Shown piece after piece: positions 1-5,235 of a stretch of DNA of 6,912 nucleotides. Below the pieces are notes generated by a model. The model was not told the DNA's origin. It did no database searches and saw only the letters and a program-made list of their open reading frames with translations. Positions within the stretch are counted from its first letter, which is position 1. The number at the start of each line of letters is the position of its first letter. The DNA is taken from assembly GCA_030654635.1 (NCBI GenBank), contig JAURXE010000647.1, positions 1 to 6,912 of the forward strand, given 5' to 3'. Source of the DNA: Pseudomonas sp. (GTDB lineage Bacteria > Pseudomonadota > Gammaproteobacteria > Pseudomonadales > Pseudomonadaceae). The position numbers and the translations under genes are program-made.

Positions 1-1407
1 CTGCTCAACCCCGCCACGCTGACGCTGATATTGATCCATGGTGCTCAACAAACCATTGAGTCGACCTTCCACCACCTGCTTGAGTTGGTCCAGTTCGGTG
101 GCATCCTCAACGCTGCTGTGCAAACCACCGACTTGCTCACGCAACGCGCTATCCAGCTCGCGCGCGGCGCTCATGGAGTCGGCATAACCTTCGTGAGCAT
201 CTTTCAGGCTGCCCTGAAAAGTCGCCAAACGCTCATTCAACTGCTTGAGATAGCCCTCAAACTCACGCTGGCCCATATCGGCCACCGCCAGCATCAGCAC
301 GGCAAAATCATCCAGTACCGGTACCAACTCGTAAAAATTCAGGCCGCCGGTGATGCGTTTACGCAGCTCCTCGGCCTGTGGCTGATGCCGGTCGGGCAGC
401 GGCAACTCATCCAGCAGGCCCAGCAGGGTTTTTTCCACGTGCGCGGCAATCACGCTATAACCAGGCTCCGGCGAAACCGGCAAGGCATATTCAGCGCCCA
501 CCAGTACCGCCGCTGACGGCTCAAGGGCGACTGGAGGTGTTGCAGCGCCTGATGCTGGTTCTGCATCGAACAAGCCGGCAGGTAATGGCAGGCTGTCGAG
601 CATTGCGGTGGAGATGGGTTGCCTATTGCTGGCCGGCGCGACCACCTCGGCCAGCGAGTCAAATGCCGCTGCAGACTCAAGCGCAACAACACTGCGCTGA
701 GTTTCAACCACCGGCAGAGCCACCGACGGAGGCACTATTGCCGTGCTTTCAGTCACCGGGGCGCGTGGCTGCTCAGATAAAGCTACGGGCTGCGGCGCTG
801 AATGTGTTGGTGCAGGCTCTACAGCAACAGCAGATGGCAACTCAGCGGTGTCTGGTGCTGAGGCTGGCGCGACGGTTGTGGCGCCGTCCCGGCTGCCAAA
901 CAGGCGCTGCAACAAGCCCGGCCGCGCCGTGTCATCGACGTCTCGAATAGCCAGTGCCTGACGCTGCAGGGTGCTCAACTCACCCAATAGCACCGGCAGC
1001 TCACGCAGCTGGCCGGAGCGTCCCTCCAGTTGTTTGGCAAAGCTTTTTAACGGTTTACTGATTTCACGCGGCAGCGGCAACTCTTGCAGTTGGCCAACCA
1101 GCGCGCCGAGGGCGGCGGATATTTGCGCCATCCGCTCGACGCGACGGTGCTCGGAGTCGAGCACCGCTTTTTCCAACCGCGGAATCAACCCAGACAAGCC
1201 GGCGTCGATATCGTCGCGACGCAAAATATCGCGTAATTCCTGCATGCACTGGTCGACCGCTTTATCGGTACCTTCGGCAGCCAAACTGCTGCGCACCAAG
1301 CCACGGCGCAGTAGGTCCAAGCGCGCATCCCAGCGCAGTTCAAGTTTCTCTTGGTCTTCCAAGCCTTGCAGATATTTGGCTTTCCAACGCTCGCTATCGT
1401 CACTCAT
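1..1407 (-). CDS. dgcH: N-terminal part of a GGDEF diguanylate cyclase (DgcH-like), truncated by window edge
   Basis: An open frame of 469 codons begins with ATG at 1407 and runs without a stop to base 1, so the C-terminus is missing. A weak Shine-Dalgarno (GGTGGAT, 1413-1419) lies 5-7 nt upstream, and the ATG overlaps the stop of the preceding gene as ATGA. Residues 1-165 are charged and helical. Residues about 170-315 form a low-complexity linker rich in Ala, Pro, Val and Ser. Residues 316-469 are helical again, and 380-460 look like coiled coil. There is no signal peptide or membrane segment, so it is probably cytoplasmic. No GGDEF motif is visible. The identity rests on synteny: in Pseudomonas the gene after dsbA and the EEP gene encodes a DGC of about 670 residues, which leaves about 200 residues, the size of a GGDEF domain, outside the window. 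If correct, it makes c-di-GMP from two GTP. An ELPLP-containing helical motif recurs (109-148 and 334-372). The identity is inference; that the frame is a real gene is strongly supported. Confidence 0.72.
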   Translation of the reverse strand, partial: MSDDSERWKAKYLQGLEDQEKLELRWDARLDLLRRGLVRSSLAAEGTDKAVDQCMQELRDILRRDDIDAGLSGLIPRLEKAVLDSEHRRVERMAQISAALGALVGQLQELPLPREISKPLKSFAKQLEGRSGQLRELPVLLGELSTLQRQALAIRDVDDTARPGLLQRLFGSRDGATTVAPASAPDTAELPSAVAVEPAPTHSAPQPVALSEQPRAPVTESTAIVPPSVALPVVETQRSVVALESAAAFDSLAEVVAPASNRQPISTAMLDSLPLPAGLFDAEPASGAATPPVALEPSAAVLVGAEYALPVSPEPGYSVIAAHVEKTLLGLLDELPLPDRHQPQAEELRKRITGGLNFYELVPVLDDFAVLMLAVADMGQREFEGYLKQLNERLATFQGSLKDAHEGYADSMSAARELDSALREQVGGLHSSVEDATELDQLKQVVEGRLNGLLSTMDQYQRQRGGVEQ

Positions 1408-2285
1408 AAATTCGATCCACCGGAGGGCGTGTTGAGCATAGGCGCCAACGCGCCAGTCAGAAACCCAGGCAGACGAATTTCTACGGCGACCGGTAAATGA
1501 TCGGAAATCGGCATGGGCAAAACCTCAACCTTCACCAAGCCAAGTTCTGGGCTGAGCAAGATATGGTCCAGGCAACGCTGGGGTTGCCAGCTAGGGAAGG
1601 TCGCCTGCACTTGCGGCGCCAGCAACCCGAGGTCACGCAGCGGGGACTTTTCCAGCAGGTCACTGGCATGGGTGTTCATGTCGCCCATCAGCACCACGTG
1701 TCGATGGCCGACAATCAGTTCACGAATATAGGCCAGCTGCAGCGTACGGGTACGCGACCCTAGGGCCAAGTGCATCATCACCACCAACAAGGCGTCCTTA
1801 CCCTCGCCAAAACGCAACAAGATGGCCCCGCGCCCCTGTGGCCCTGGCAGCGGATGATCCTCCAGGAGACTGGGGTGCAAGCGAGTCAATACGCCATTAC
1901 TGTGCTGCGCCAGATGGCCGAGATTGCGATTGAGCTGCTGATACCAGAAGGGAAAGCGCCCGAGCTGGGCCAGGTGTTCGACCTGATTGATAAAGCCGGA
2001 ACGCAGGCTGCCACCGTCGACTTCCTGCAGCGCGACCAGATCATAATCGTTGATCAGCGCACCAATTTTTTGCAAATTGGCCGCCCGCCCAGGATGTGGC
2101 AGCAAATGCTGCCAGCCCCGGGTCAGATAATGGCGATAACGCTCAGTGCTGATGCCTACCTGAATATTAAAACTCAGCAACCGCAAGCGACCGTCGGCCG
2201 GCAAGCCAGTGTCGCCTTGACACAGCCCGTTGACCCGTGGATTACACAGGCCAACCGTTCGCTGAACACGCAAGCGTCGCAGCAT
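1404..2285 (-). CDS. Endonuclease/exonuclease/phosphatase (EEP) superfamily protein
   Basis: A 293-residue protein carrying the full set of EEP (DNase I-like / exonuclease III-like) active-site motifs in order: Asn40 in LLSFNIQ, the metal-binding Glu88 in VALQEVDGG, His172 in MMHLALG, Asp202/Asn204 in LMGDMNTH, Asp240-His241 in CLDHILLS, and the terminal SDH at 261-263. All catalytic positions are kept, so a metal-dependent phosphodiesterase or phosphatase is expected. The substrate (DNA, RNA, lipid headgroup or small molecule) cannot be told from sequence. There is no signal peptide, so it is probably cytosolic. ATG 2285 is the only plausible start: an in-frame stop lies 6 nt upstream and no good Shine-Dalgarno is visible, so translation may depend on ribosomes finishing dsbA 18 nt upstream. 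Its TGA overlaps the ATG of the next gene. It is the conserved Pseudomonas neighbour of dsbA (PA5488-like). Confidence 0.9.
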   Translation of the reverse strand: MLRRLRVQRTVGLCNPRVNGLCQGDTGLPADGRLRLLSFNIQVGISTERYRHYLTRGWQHLLPHPGRAANLQKIGALINDYDLVALQEVDGGSLRSGFINQVEHLAQLGRFPFWYQQLNRNLGHLAQHSNGVLTRLHPSLLEDHPLPGPQGRGAILLRFGEGKDALLVVMMHLALGSRTRTLQLAYIRELIVGHRHVVLMGDMNTHASDLLEKSPLRDLGLLAPQVQATFPSWQPQRCLDHILLSPELGLVKVEVLPMPISDHLPVAVEIRLPGFLTGALAPMLNTPSGGSNL

Positions 2286-2303
2286 TATCAGTTAGTCGCG
2301 CGC

Positions 2304-2972
2304 TTATTTAGCGGCGCGCTCCTTGGCAATCAGCTGGTCGGCCACTTGCAGGGTTTGCTCTGGGCCACCGGACGAACCGAGGTCGAAACGGTACTTGCCG
2401 TTAACAATCATGCTTGGCACGCCACTGATCTGATAGGCCATTGCCAGACGCTTGGCATTCGCCACCTGACCTTTGACCCCGAAAGAGTTGTAGGTATTCA
2501 GGAAGGCGTCTTTATCAATGCCCTGGGTGGCGACGAAATCGGCAAACTCTTCTGGGGTGGCGAGTTTTTTACCATCGGTTTGGATCGCCTCAAATATCGC
2601 CTGGTGCACCTTATGTTCAACTTGCATGGTCTCAAGCGTGATAAACGCCTGGCCATGGATATCCCAAACTCCGCCGAACATGGCGGGAATACGGACGAAA
2701 TTCACATCCGCCGGGAGTGTTTCAACCCACGGATTGATGGTCGGTTCAAAGTGAAAGCAATGCGGGCAGCCGTACCAAAACAGCTCAACCACCTCGATTT
2801 TGCCTGGCTTGGACACCGGTACTGCCGCGTTCAGCTCGAAATACTGCTTGCCGGCTTCCAACTTCATCGCCGCATTCGGCGCCTCCAGCAGCACCGGCGC
2901 ATCCGCCGCCTGCACCGCGAGGCCGAACAGACTGGTACTCGCCAATACAGCAGACAACATCAGGTTACGCAT
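2304..2972 (-). CDS. dsbA: Periplasmic thiol:disulfide oxidoreductase DsbA
   Basis: A 222-residue precursor. Residues 1-22 form a signal peptide (MRN, hydrophobic core, cleavage after AVQA). The thioredoxin-fold active site is Cys69-Pro-His-Cys72 within FWYGCPHCFHFEP, the classic DsbA CPHC motif. The cis-proline loop is Val185-Pro186 in SGVPSMIV, and the helical insert lies between them. DsbA introduces disulfide bonds into exported proteins and is reoxidised by DsbB in the inner membrane. It is slightly longer than P. aeruginosa DsbA (about 211 residues). The start is ATG 2972, with GGAG at 2979-2982 and a 6-nt spacer. A TTG four codons upstream overlaps this Shine-Dalgarno and is rejected as a start. 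It is the first gene of a dsbA-EEP-DGC unit and is separated from the upstream cytochrome genes by a terminator, so it needs its own promoter. Confidence 0.97.
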   Translation of the reverse strand: MRNLMLSAVLASTSLFGLAVQAADAPVLLEAPNAAMKLEAGKQYFELNAAVPVSKPGKIEVVELFWYGCPHCFHFEPTINPWVETLPADVNFVRIPAMFGGVWDIHGQAFITLETMQVEHKVHQAIFEAIQTDGKKLATPEEFADFVATQGIDKDAFLNTYNSFGVKGQVANAKRLAMAYQISGVPSMIVNGKYRFDLGSSGGPEQTLQVADQLIAKERAAK

Positions 2973-3008
2973 ACTTAGCTCCAAGCAAAATAAGGGACTA
3001 TTACAGAC

Positions 3009-3044
3009 CAGGTTCCGACCATGATCATGCCGTCAGGTTCCGAC
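3009..3044. repeat. 11-bp direct repeat flanking a palindrome, dsbA promoter
   Basis: CAGGTTCCGAC occurs at 3009-3019 and again at 3034-3044, 25 bp start to start. Between them is a perfect 10-bp palindrome, CATGATCATG (3020-3029). On the minus strand each copy reads GTCGGAACCTG, so the upstream copy supplies the -35-like GAACCT and the downstream copy supplies the -10-like TCGGA of the proposed promoter. The repeat may be a by-product of the promoter motifs or a paired regulator site of about 2.4 helical turns. Confidence 0.6.
3014..3040 (-). promoter_or_regulatory. Candidate AlgU (sigma-22/RpoE-type) promoter for dsbA
   Basis: On the minus strand GGAACCT (the -35 core GAACCT spans 3040-3035) is followed after exactly 16 nt by TCGGA (3018-3014). 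The AlgU consensus is GAACTT-N16/17-TCTGA, so this gives 5/6 and 4/5 matches. Transcription would start near 3005-3008, giving a leader of about 35 nt before ATG 2972. The site lies downstream of the cytochrome terminator, where a dsbA promoter must be. Sigma-70-like hexamers (TACAAT at 3050-3045, TGTAAT near 3000) are also present but lack good -35 partners. Motif match only. Confidence 0.55.
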
Positions 3045-3065
3045 ATTGTAGCCAGCGCGGCAAAG

Positions 3066-3094
3066 AAAAAGGGTGGCCGTGGCCACCCTTTTTT
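3066..3094. terminator. Bidirectional intrinsic terminator after cc4
   Basis: A perfect hairpin: GGGTGGC (3071-3077), loop CGTG, GCCACCC (3082-3088), flanked by A5 on the left (3066-3070) and T6 on the right (3089-3094). It therefore forms a GC stem with a U-tract on either strand. On the minus strand it lies 19 nt past the cc4 stop codon and ends the cytochrome transcript before the dsbA promoter. Confidence 0.92.
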
Positions 3095-3112
3095 CGAACC
3101 GCTAACCGGCAA

Positions 3113-3718
3113 TCAATGCAGGCCTTGAATGTAGCTCGACAAAGCGGCGATATCTTTGTTGCTCAGCTTCTCGGCAATCGAGCGCATGATCTTGGTGTCG
3201 CCGTCGTTGACGCGCTCGCCTTCACGGAAGTTGGTCAACTGCAGTGCGATGTAATCCGCATGCTGGCCGCCAATTTTCGGGAAGCCGGCGGCAGCATTAC
3301 CCACGCCAGTCGGAGAGTGACAGCCACTGCAGGCCGGCATACCTTGATCAAGCTTGCCGCCACGGAACAACTCTTGGCCACGGGCGACCAGTTTTGGATC
3401 AGCCGCACCAACACTCATATTTTGGCTGGAAAAGTAGGCCGCGATGTCGGCCAAGTCCTGCTCGCTCAGACTACTCAGCATGCCTGTCATCGGCACTACT
3501 GCACGCGTACCGGCCTTAATGTCATGCAATTGCTTAAGCAAGTAACGCTCACCTTGGCCAGCCAGCTTGGGGAAGGTCGGCGCCAGGCTGTTACCGTCTG
3601 CACCATGGCAAGCGCCACACACAGCAACTTTGCCTTGACCAGCAACGGCGTCACCAGCGGCATGCGCCATACCGGTCATGCCCAAGGTCAACAGCAGACT
3701 CACGAGTAATTTGTTCAT
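3113..3718 (-). CDS. cc4: Dihaem cytochrome c4 precursor
   Basis: A 201-residue precursor with a signal peptide at 1-20 (MNKLLVS..., ending AHA, with mature protein beginning AGD). It has two haem c attachment motifs, CGACH at 34-38 and CSGCH at 130-134, in two tandem class I cytochrome c domains: the standard c4 architecture. Candidate axial methionines are Met77 or Met80 (VVPMTGM) in the first domain and Met178 (KIMRSI) in the second. Cytochrome c4 is a periplasmic electron carrier from the bc1 complex towards terminal oxidases, notably cbb3 types. The start is ATG 3718 with a weak GGAT ribosome site; the in-frame TTG at 3730 overlaps that site and is rejected. It lies 44 bp downstream of the small cytochrome gene with no terminator between, so the two are probably co-transcribed. 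Confidence 0.96.
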   Translation of the reverse strand: MNKLLVSLLLTLGMTGMAHAAGDAVAGQGKVAVCGACHGADGNSLAPTFPKLAGQGERYLLKQLHDIKAGTRAVVPMTGMLSSLSEQDLADIAAYFSSQNMSVGAADPKLVARGQELFRGGKLDQGMPACSGCHSPTGVGNAAAGFPKIGGQHADYIALQLTNFREGERVNDGDTKIMRSIAEKLSNKDIAALSSYIQGLH

Positions 3719-3762
3719 CGAGTAATCCAAATACGGCTAAGGGTTGAGATGGGGCGGTCGGA

Positions 3763-4053
3763 CTACTTGCTCATCCATTCGATGACAGCTTGGTAATCTT
3801 CAGCGGTGCAGTCCATGCAAATGCCGCGCGGCGGCATGGCATTGAAACCTTCGGTAACGTGCTTAACCAGCGTCGGCATACCCTGCTGAAGGCGTGGCGT
3901 CCAAGCGGCGACATCGCCTTTTTTCGGTGCCATTGGCAACTGGCCATTGTGGCAAGCCCCGCAACTGCGGTTAAACACGGCTTCTGGATCTTGGGCGGCT
4001 TGCACGTTAAACGCGCACAAAGCGATGCTTGCAGCGATAAAGAGTTTTTTCAT
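3763..4053 (-). CDS. Small c5-type monohaem cytochrome c
   Basis: A 96-residue precursor with a signal peptide at 1-19 (MKKLFIAAS..., ending VQA). A single haem site CGACH lies at 31-35 and the probable axial Met73 sits in FNAMPPRG. It is followed by a Cys pair, Cys79 and Cys82 (ICMDC). The MPPRG-x-CMDC arrangement is characteristic of the cytochrome c5 family, in which the extra cysteines form a disulfide. The mature protein, about 77 residues, would be a periplasmic electron carrier. The start is ATG 4053, with TGAGGT at 4059-4064 as a good Shine-Dalgarno; an ATG at 4065 overlaps that site and is less likely. It is the first gene of the c5-c4 pair. The partner oxidase is not in the window. 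Confidence 0.93.
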   Translation of the reverse strand: MKKLFIAASIALCAFNVQAAQDPEAVFNRSCGACHNGQLPMAPKKGDVAAWTPRLQQGMPTLVKHVTEGFNAMPPRGICMDCTAEDYQAVIEWMSK

Positions 4054-4083
4054 GGTCGACCTCATCAGGGATGGGAACGTCCT

Positions 4084-4095
4084 GCGTTCTAACGC
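4084..4095. repeat. Palindrome GCGTT-CT-AACGC upstream of the c5 gene
   Basis: Perfect 5-bp arms around a 2-bp centre, 31 bp before the c5 start codon. With the flanking CT/AG bases it could form a small leader hairpin or be an operator half-site pair. It does not match the Anr/FNR box (TTGAT-N4-ATCAA). Function unknown. Confidence 0.4.
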
Positions 4096-4120
4096 GCAGC
4101 CTATTTAATCGCTCCCAAGA

Positions 4121-4136
4121 CTTTTATTGTTAAAAG
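4121..4136. repeat. AT-rich palindrome CTTTTA-TTGT-TAAAAG
   Basis: Six-bp perfect arms around 4 bp in the divergent region between the c5 gene and engB. It could be a regulator site or part of a promoter for the cytochrome genes (TTTACC at 4149-4144 with TAAAAG at 4126-4121 is a weak -35/-10 pair with an 18-bp spacer). No known regulator motif is recognised. Confidence 0.35.
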
Positions 4137-4177
4137 CAGCATAGGGTAAAGCACAAAGCGCACACTAAATATGCGGC

Positions 4178-4187
4178 ATTATATACT
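4178..4187. promoter_or_regulatory. Overlapping divergent -10-like hexamers between the c5 gene and engB
   Basis: The minus strand carries a perfect TATAAT (4183-4178), and the plus strand carries TATACT (4182-4187), overlapping it by two bases. The minus-strand element would drive the c5-cc4 genes with a leader of about 120 nt; the plus-strand element would drive engB with a leader of about 58 nt. Neither has a convincing -35 at 16-18 bp, so both are weakly supported promoter candidates. Confidence 0.4.
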
Positions 4188-4251
4188 GCAGCTGTGCAAA
4201 CTGAAACGAAACCGCCCCAGCGACACCGCGTCGCACCTGTGGAACCCCCTA

Positions 4252-4920
4252 ATGTCAGTCAAAAACCCGATCCTCGGCCTGTGCCAACAGTCCACCTTTC
4301 TTATCAGCGCCGCCAAGGTCGATCAATGCCCGCCGGACGTTGGTCGTGAAGTCGCCTTTGCCGGCCGCTCTAACGCCGGCAAGTCCAGCGCGCTTAACAC
4401 CCTGACCCACGCCGGTCTGGCGCGCACCTCGAAAACTCCGGGGCGCACGCAACTGCTGAACTTCTTCAGCCTGGATGATCAGCACCGCTTGGTCGACTTA
4501 CCCGGCTACGGTTATGCCAAGGTGCCAATCCCGCTCAAGTTGCATTGGCAGCGGCACCTGGAGGCCTATCTGGGCAGCCGCAACAGCCTCGCCGGGCTGA
4601 TTTTGATGATGGACATTCGCAAGCCGCTGACCGATTTTGACCAGTTAATGCTCGACTGGGCCGTCGCCAGCCAGATGCCGATGCACATTCTGCTGACCAA
4701 GGCCGACAAACTGACCTTTGGCGCCGCCAAGAACACCCTACTCAAGGTTCAGCAAGATATTCGCCAAGGTTGGGGCGAGGCGATTAGCATCCAACTGTTC
4801 TCTGCGCCTAAGCGGATGGGCATTGAAGATGCCTATGAGGTGCTGACTCAATGGCTCGGCCTGCTGGACGAGCCCGAAGACGAAGCAGCTGAAGAACAAG
4901 CAGACGCTGCAGAGGAATAA
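4252..4920 (+). CDS. engB: Ribosome biogenesis GTPase EngB (YihA/YsxC)
   Basis: A 222-residue TRAFAC-class GTPase with all G motifs: G1 P-loop GRSNAGKSS (38-46), G2 region KTPGRTQ (61-67) with the conserved Thr, G3 DLPGYGYA (83-90), G4 TKAD (149-152) and G5 near FSAPKR (183-188). This is the EngB/YihA/YsxC signature. The family binds GTP and assists late assembly of the large ribosomal subunit in the cytoplasm; it is essential in many bacteria. The start is ATG 4252 (MSVKNPILG), with GGAA at 4241-4244 and a 7-nt spacer. An in-frame ATG at 4171 would add 27 residues (MRHY...) with no family resemblance and would overlap the promoter. The C-terminal 17 residues (206-222) are strongly acidic. 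It faces polA convergently, with the sRNA between. No U-tract terminator is seen on the plus strand downstream. Confidence 0.96.
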   Translation: MSVKNPILGLCQQSTFLISAAKVDQCPPDVGREVAFAGRSNAGKSSALNTLTHAGLARTSKTPGRTQLLNFFSLDDQHRLVDLPGYGYAKVPIPLKLHWQRHLEAYLGSRNSLAGLILMMDIRKPLTDFDQLMLDWAVASQMPMHILLTKADKLTFGAAKNTLLKVQQDIRQGWGEAISIQLFSAPKRMGIEDAYEVLTQWLGLLDEPEDEAAEEQADAAEE

Positions 4921-4945
4921 TCGCCAGCAAGGCCAAATGCCGCGC

Positions 4946-4985
4946 AAAAAAAACCCCGAGCTTCGTAGGGGGAAGATGCTCGGGG
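4946..4985 (-). terminator. Intrinsic terminator of the ErsA-like sRNA
   Basis: On the minus strand CCCCGAGC (4985-4978) pairs perfectly with GCTCGGGG (4961-4954), followed by T8 (4953-4946). The 16-nt interior can extend by TTC/GAA to expose a C-rich loop (CCCCTAC). The stem sits 250 bp beyond the polA stop and ends the sRNA, and probably any polA read-through. On the plus strand the same stem lacks a following T-run, so it should not terminate engB. Confidence 0.92.
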
Positions 4986-5063
4986 CTCAACACTGGCCCG
5001 TCAAAACAAGGCCAGAGATCTGCCACACTCAACAAGGAACAGAATGGCCACACCAGCCATTCA
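4946..5063 (-). ncRNA. ersA: ErsA-like regulatory sRNA (polA-engB intergenic, Spot 42 locus)
   Basis: A minus-strand transcription unit of about 117 nt lies between polA and engB, the position of Spot 42 in enterics and ErsA in Pseudomonas. From 5' to 3' it holds: a hairpin with 7-bp perfect arms GAATGGC/GCCATTC (5062-5056 with 5048-5042) starting 1-2 nt after the predicted start site; an open pyrimidine-rich stretch including GTTCCTTGTTGAG (5040-5028); a second stem CTGGCC/GGCCAG (5015-5010 with 4998-4993); and a terminator hairpin with T8. A sigma-22-like promoter sits at the correct distance upstream. P. aeruginosa ErsA is a sigma-22-dependent, Hfq-associated envelope-stress sRNA of about 130 nt that controls targets such as algC and oprD by base pairing. 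The identity follows from locus, promoter type and architecture, not from an alignment. The 5' end is uncertain by a few bases. Confidence 0.82.
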
Positions 5064-5068
5064 TAGTT

Positions 5069-5095
5069 TTCGACGCCGACCAGGCCAACAAGTTC
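5069..5095 (-). promoter_or_regulatory. AlgU/sigma-22-type promoter of the ErsA-like sRNA
   Basis: The minus strand has a perfect -35 GAACTT (5095-5090), then 16 nt, then TCGAA (5073-5069), compared with the AlgU consensus GAACTT-N16/17-TCTGA. The start site is predicted at about 5061-5064, immediately before the first hairpin. The published dependence of ErsA on sigma-22 in P. aeruginosa agrees with this. Confidence 0.75.
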
Positions 5096-5143
5096 AGCGG
5101 CAGATCAATCTCTTGCGACCGAGCATCGACAATTTGATTGCTC

Positions 5144-5163
5144 GCGGCACTAAACAGTGCCGC
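5144..5163. other. Perfect 8-bp stem-loop downstream of polA
   Basis: GCGGCACT (5144-5151), loop AAAC, AGTGCCGC (5156-5163), 73 nt beyond the polA stop on the minus strand. No U-tract follows on either strand, so it is not a standard intrinsic terminator. It could be a 3'-end stability element or a Rho-assisted or imperfect terminator for polA. Apart from this stem and the sRNA promoter, nothing else is seen between 5064 and 5235. Confidence 0.5.
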
Positions 5164-5235
5164 AGCGGCAGGTTACGGCGTGCAGAGTGTCTCAACCAGG
5201 CGACAACGTGCGCCTATCCCTCTCTACTGTTTTCG

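Noticed and set aside
31..1435. Several plus-strand frames (31-516, 378-950, 971-1435)
   Set aside because: They overlap one another and lie antisense to the continuous 469-codon DGC frame, whose helical and linker composition is consistent with a real protein. None shows a motif.
1770..2978. 402-codon plus-strand open frame
   Set aside because: It lies antisense across the EEP gene and dsbA, both of which have complete catalytic motifs. The translation is His/Gln/Arg-rich with no recognisable domain, typical of a shadow frame in GC-rich DNA.
2973..2984. TTG start four codons upstream in dsbA (and similarly in cc4 at 3730)
   Set aside because: In both cases the TTG falls inside the ribosome-binding sequence of the downstream ATG, and the ATG gives a standard signal peptide beginning with MRN or MNK.
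3116..3709. 197-codon plus-strand frame opposite cc4
   Set aside because: It is the reverse-strand shadow of a gene with signal peptide and two CxxCH haem motifs.
4171..4251. Upstream ATG extending engB by 27 residues
   Set aside because: The extension does not look like EngB, would overlap the -10 candidates, and has no Shine-Dalgarno; ATG 4252 has GGAA at proper spacing and gives the family-typical N-terminus.
4054..4251. Anr/FNR box upstream of the cytochrome genes
   Set aside because: No sequence close to TTGAT-N4-ATCAA is present in this region on either strand.
4954..4985. Reading the 4954-4985 hairpin as the engB terminator
   Set aside because: On the plus strand the stem is followed by CTCAACACTGG rather than T residues; the T8 tract occurs only on the minus strand.
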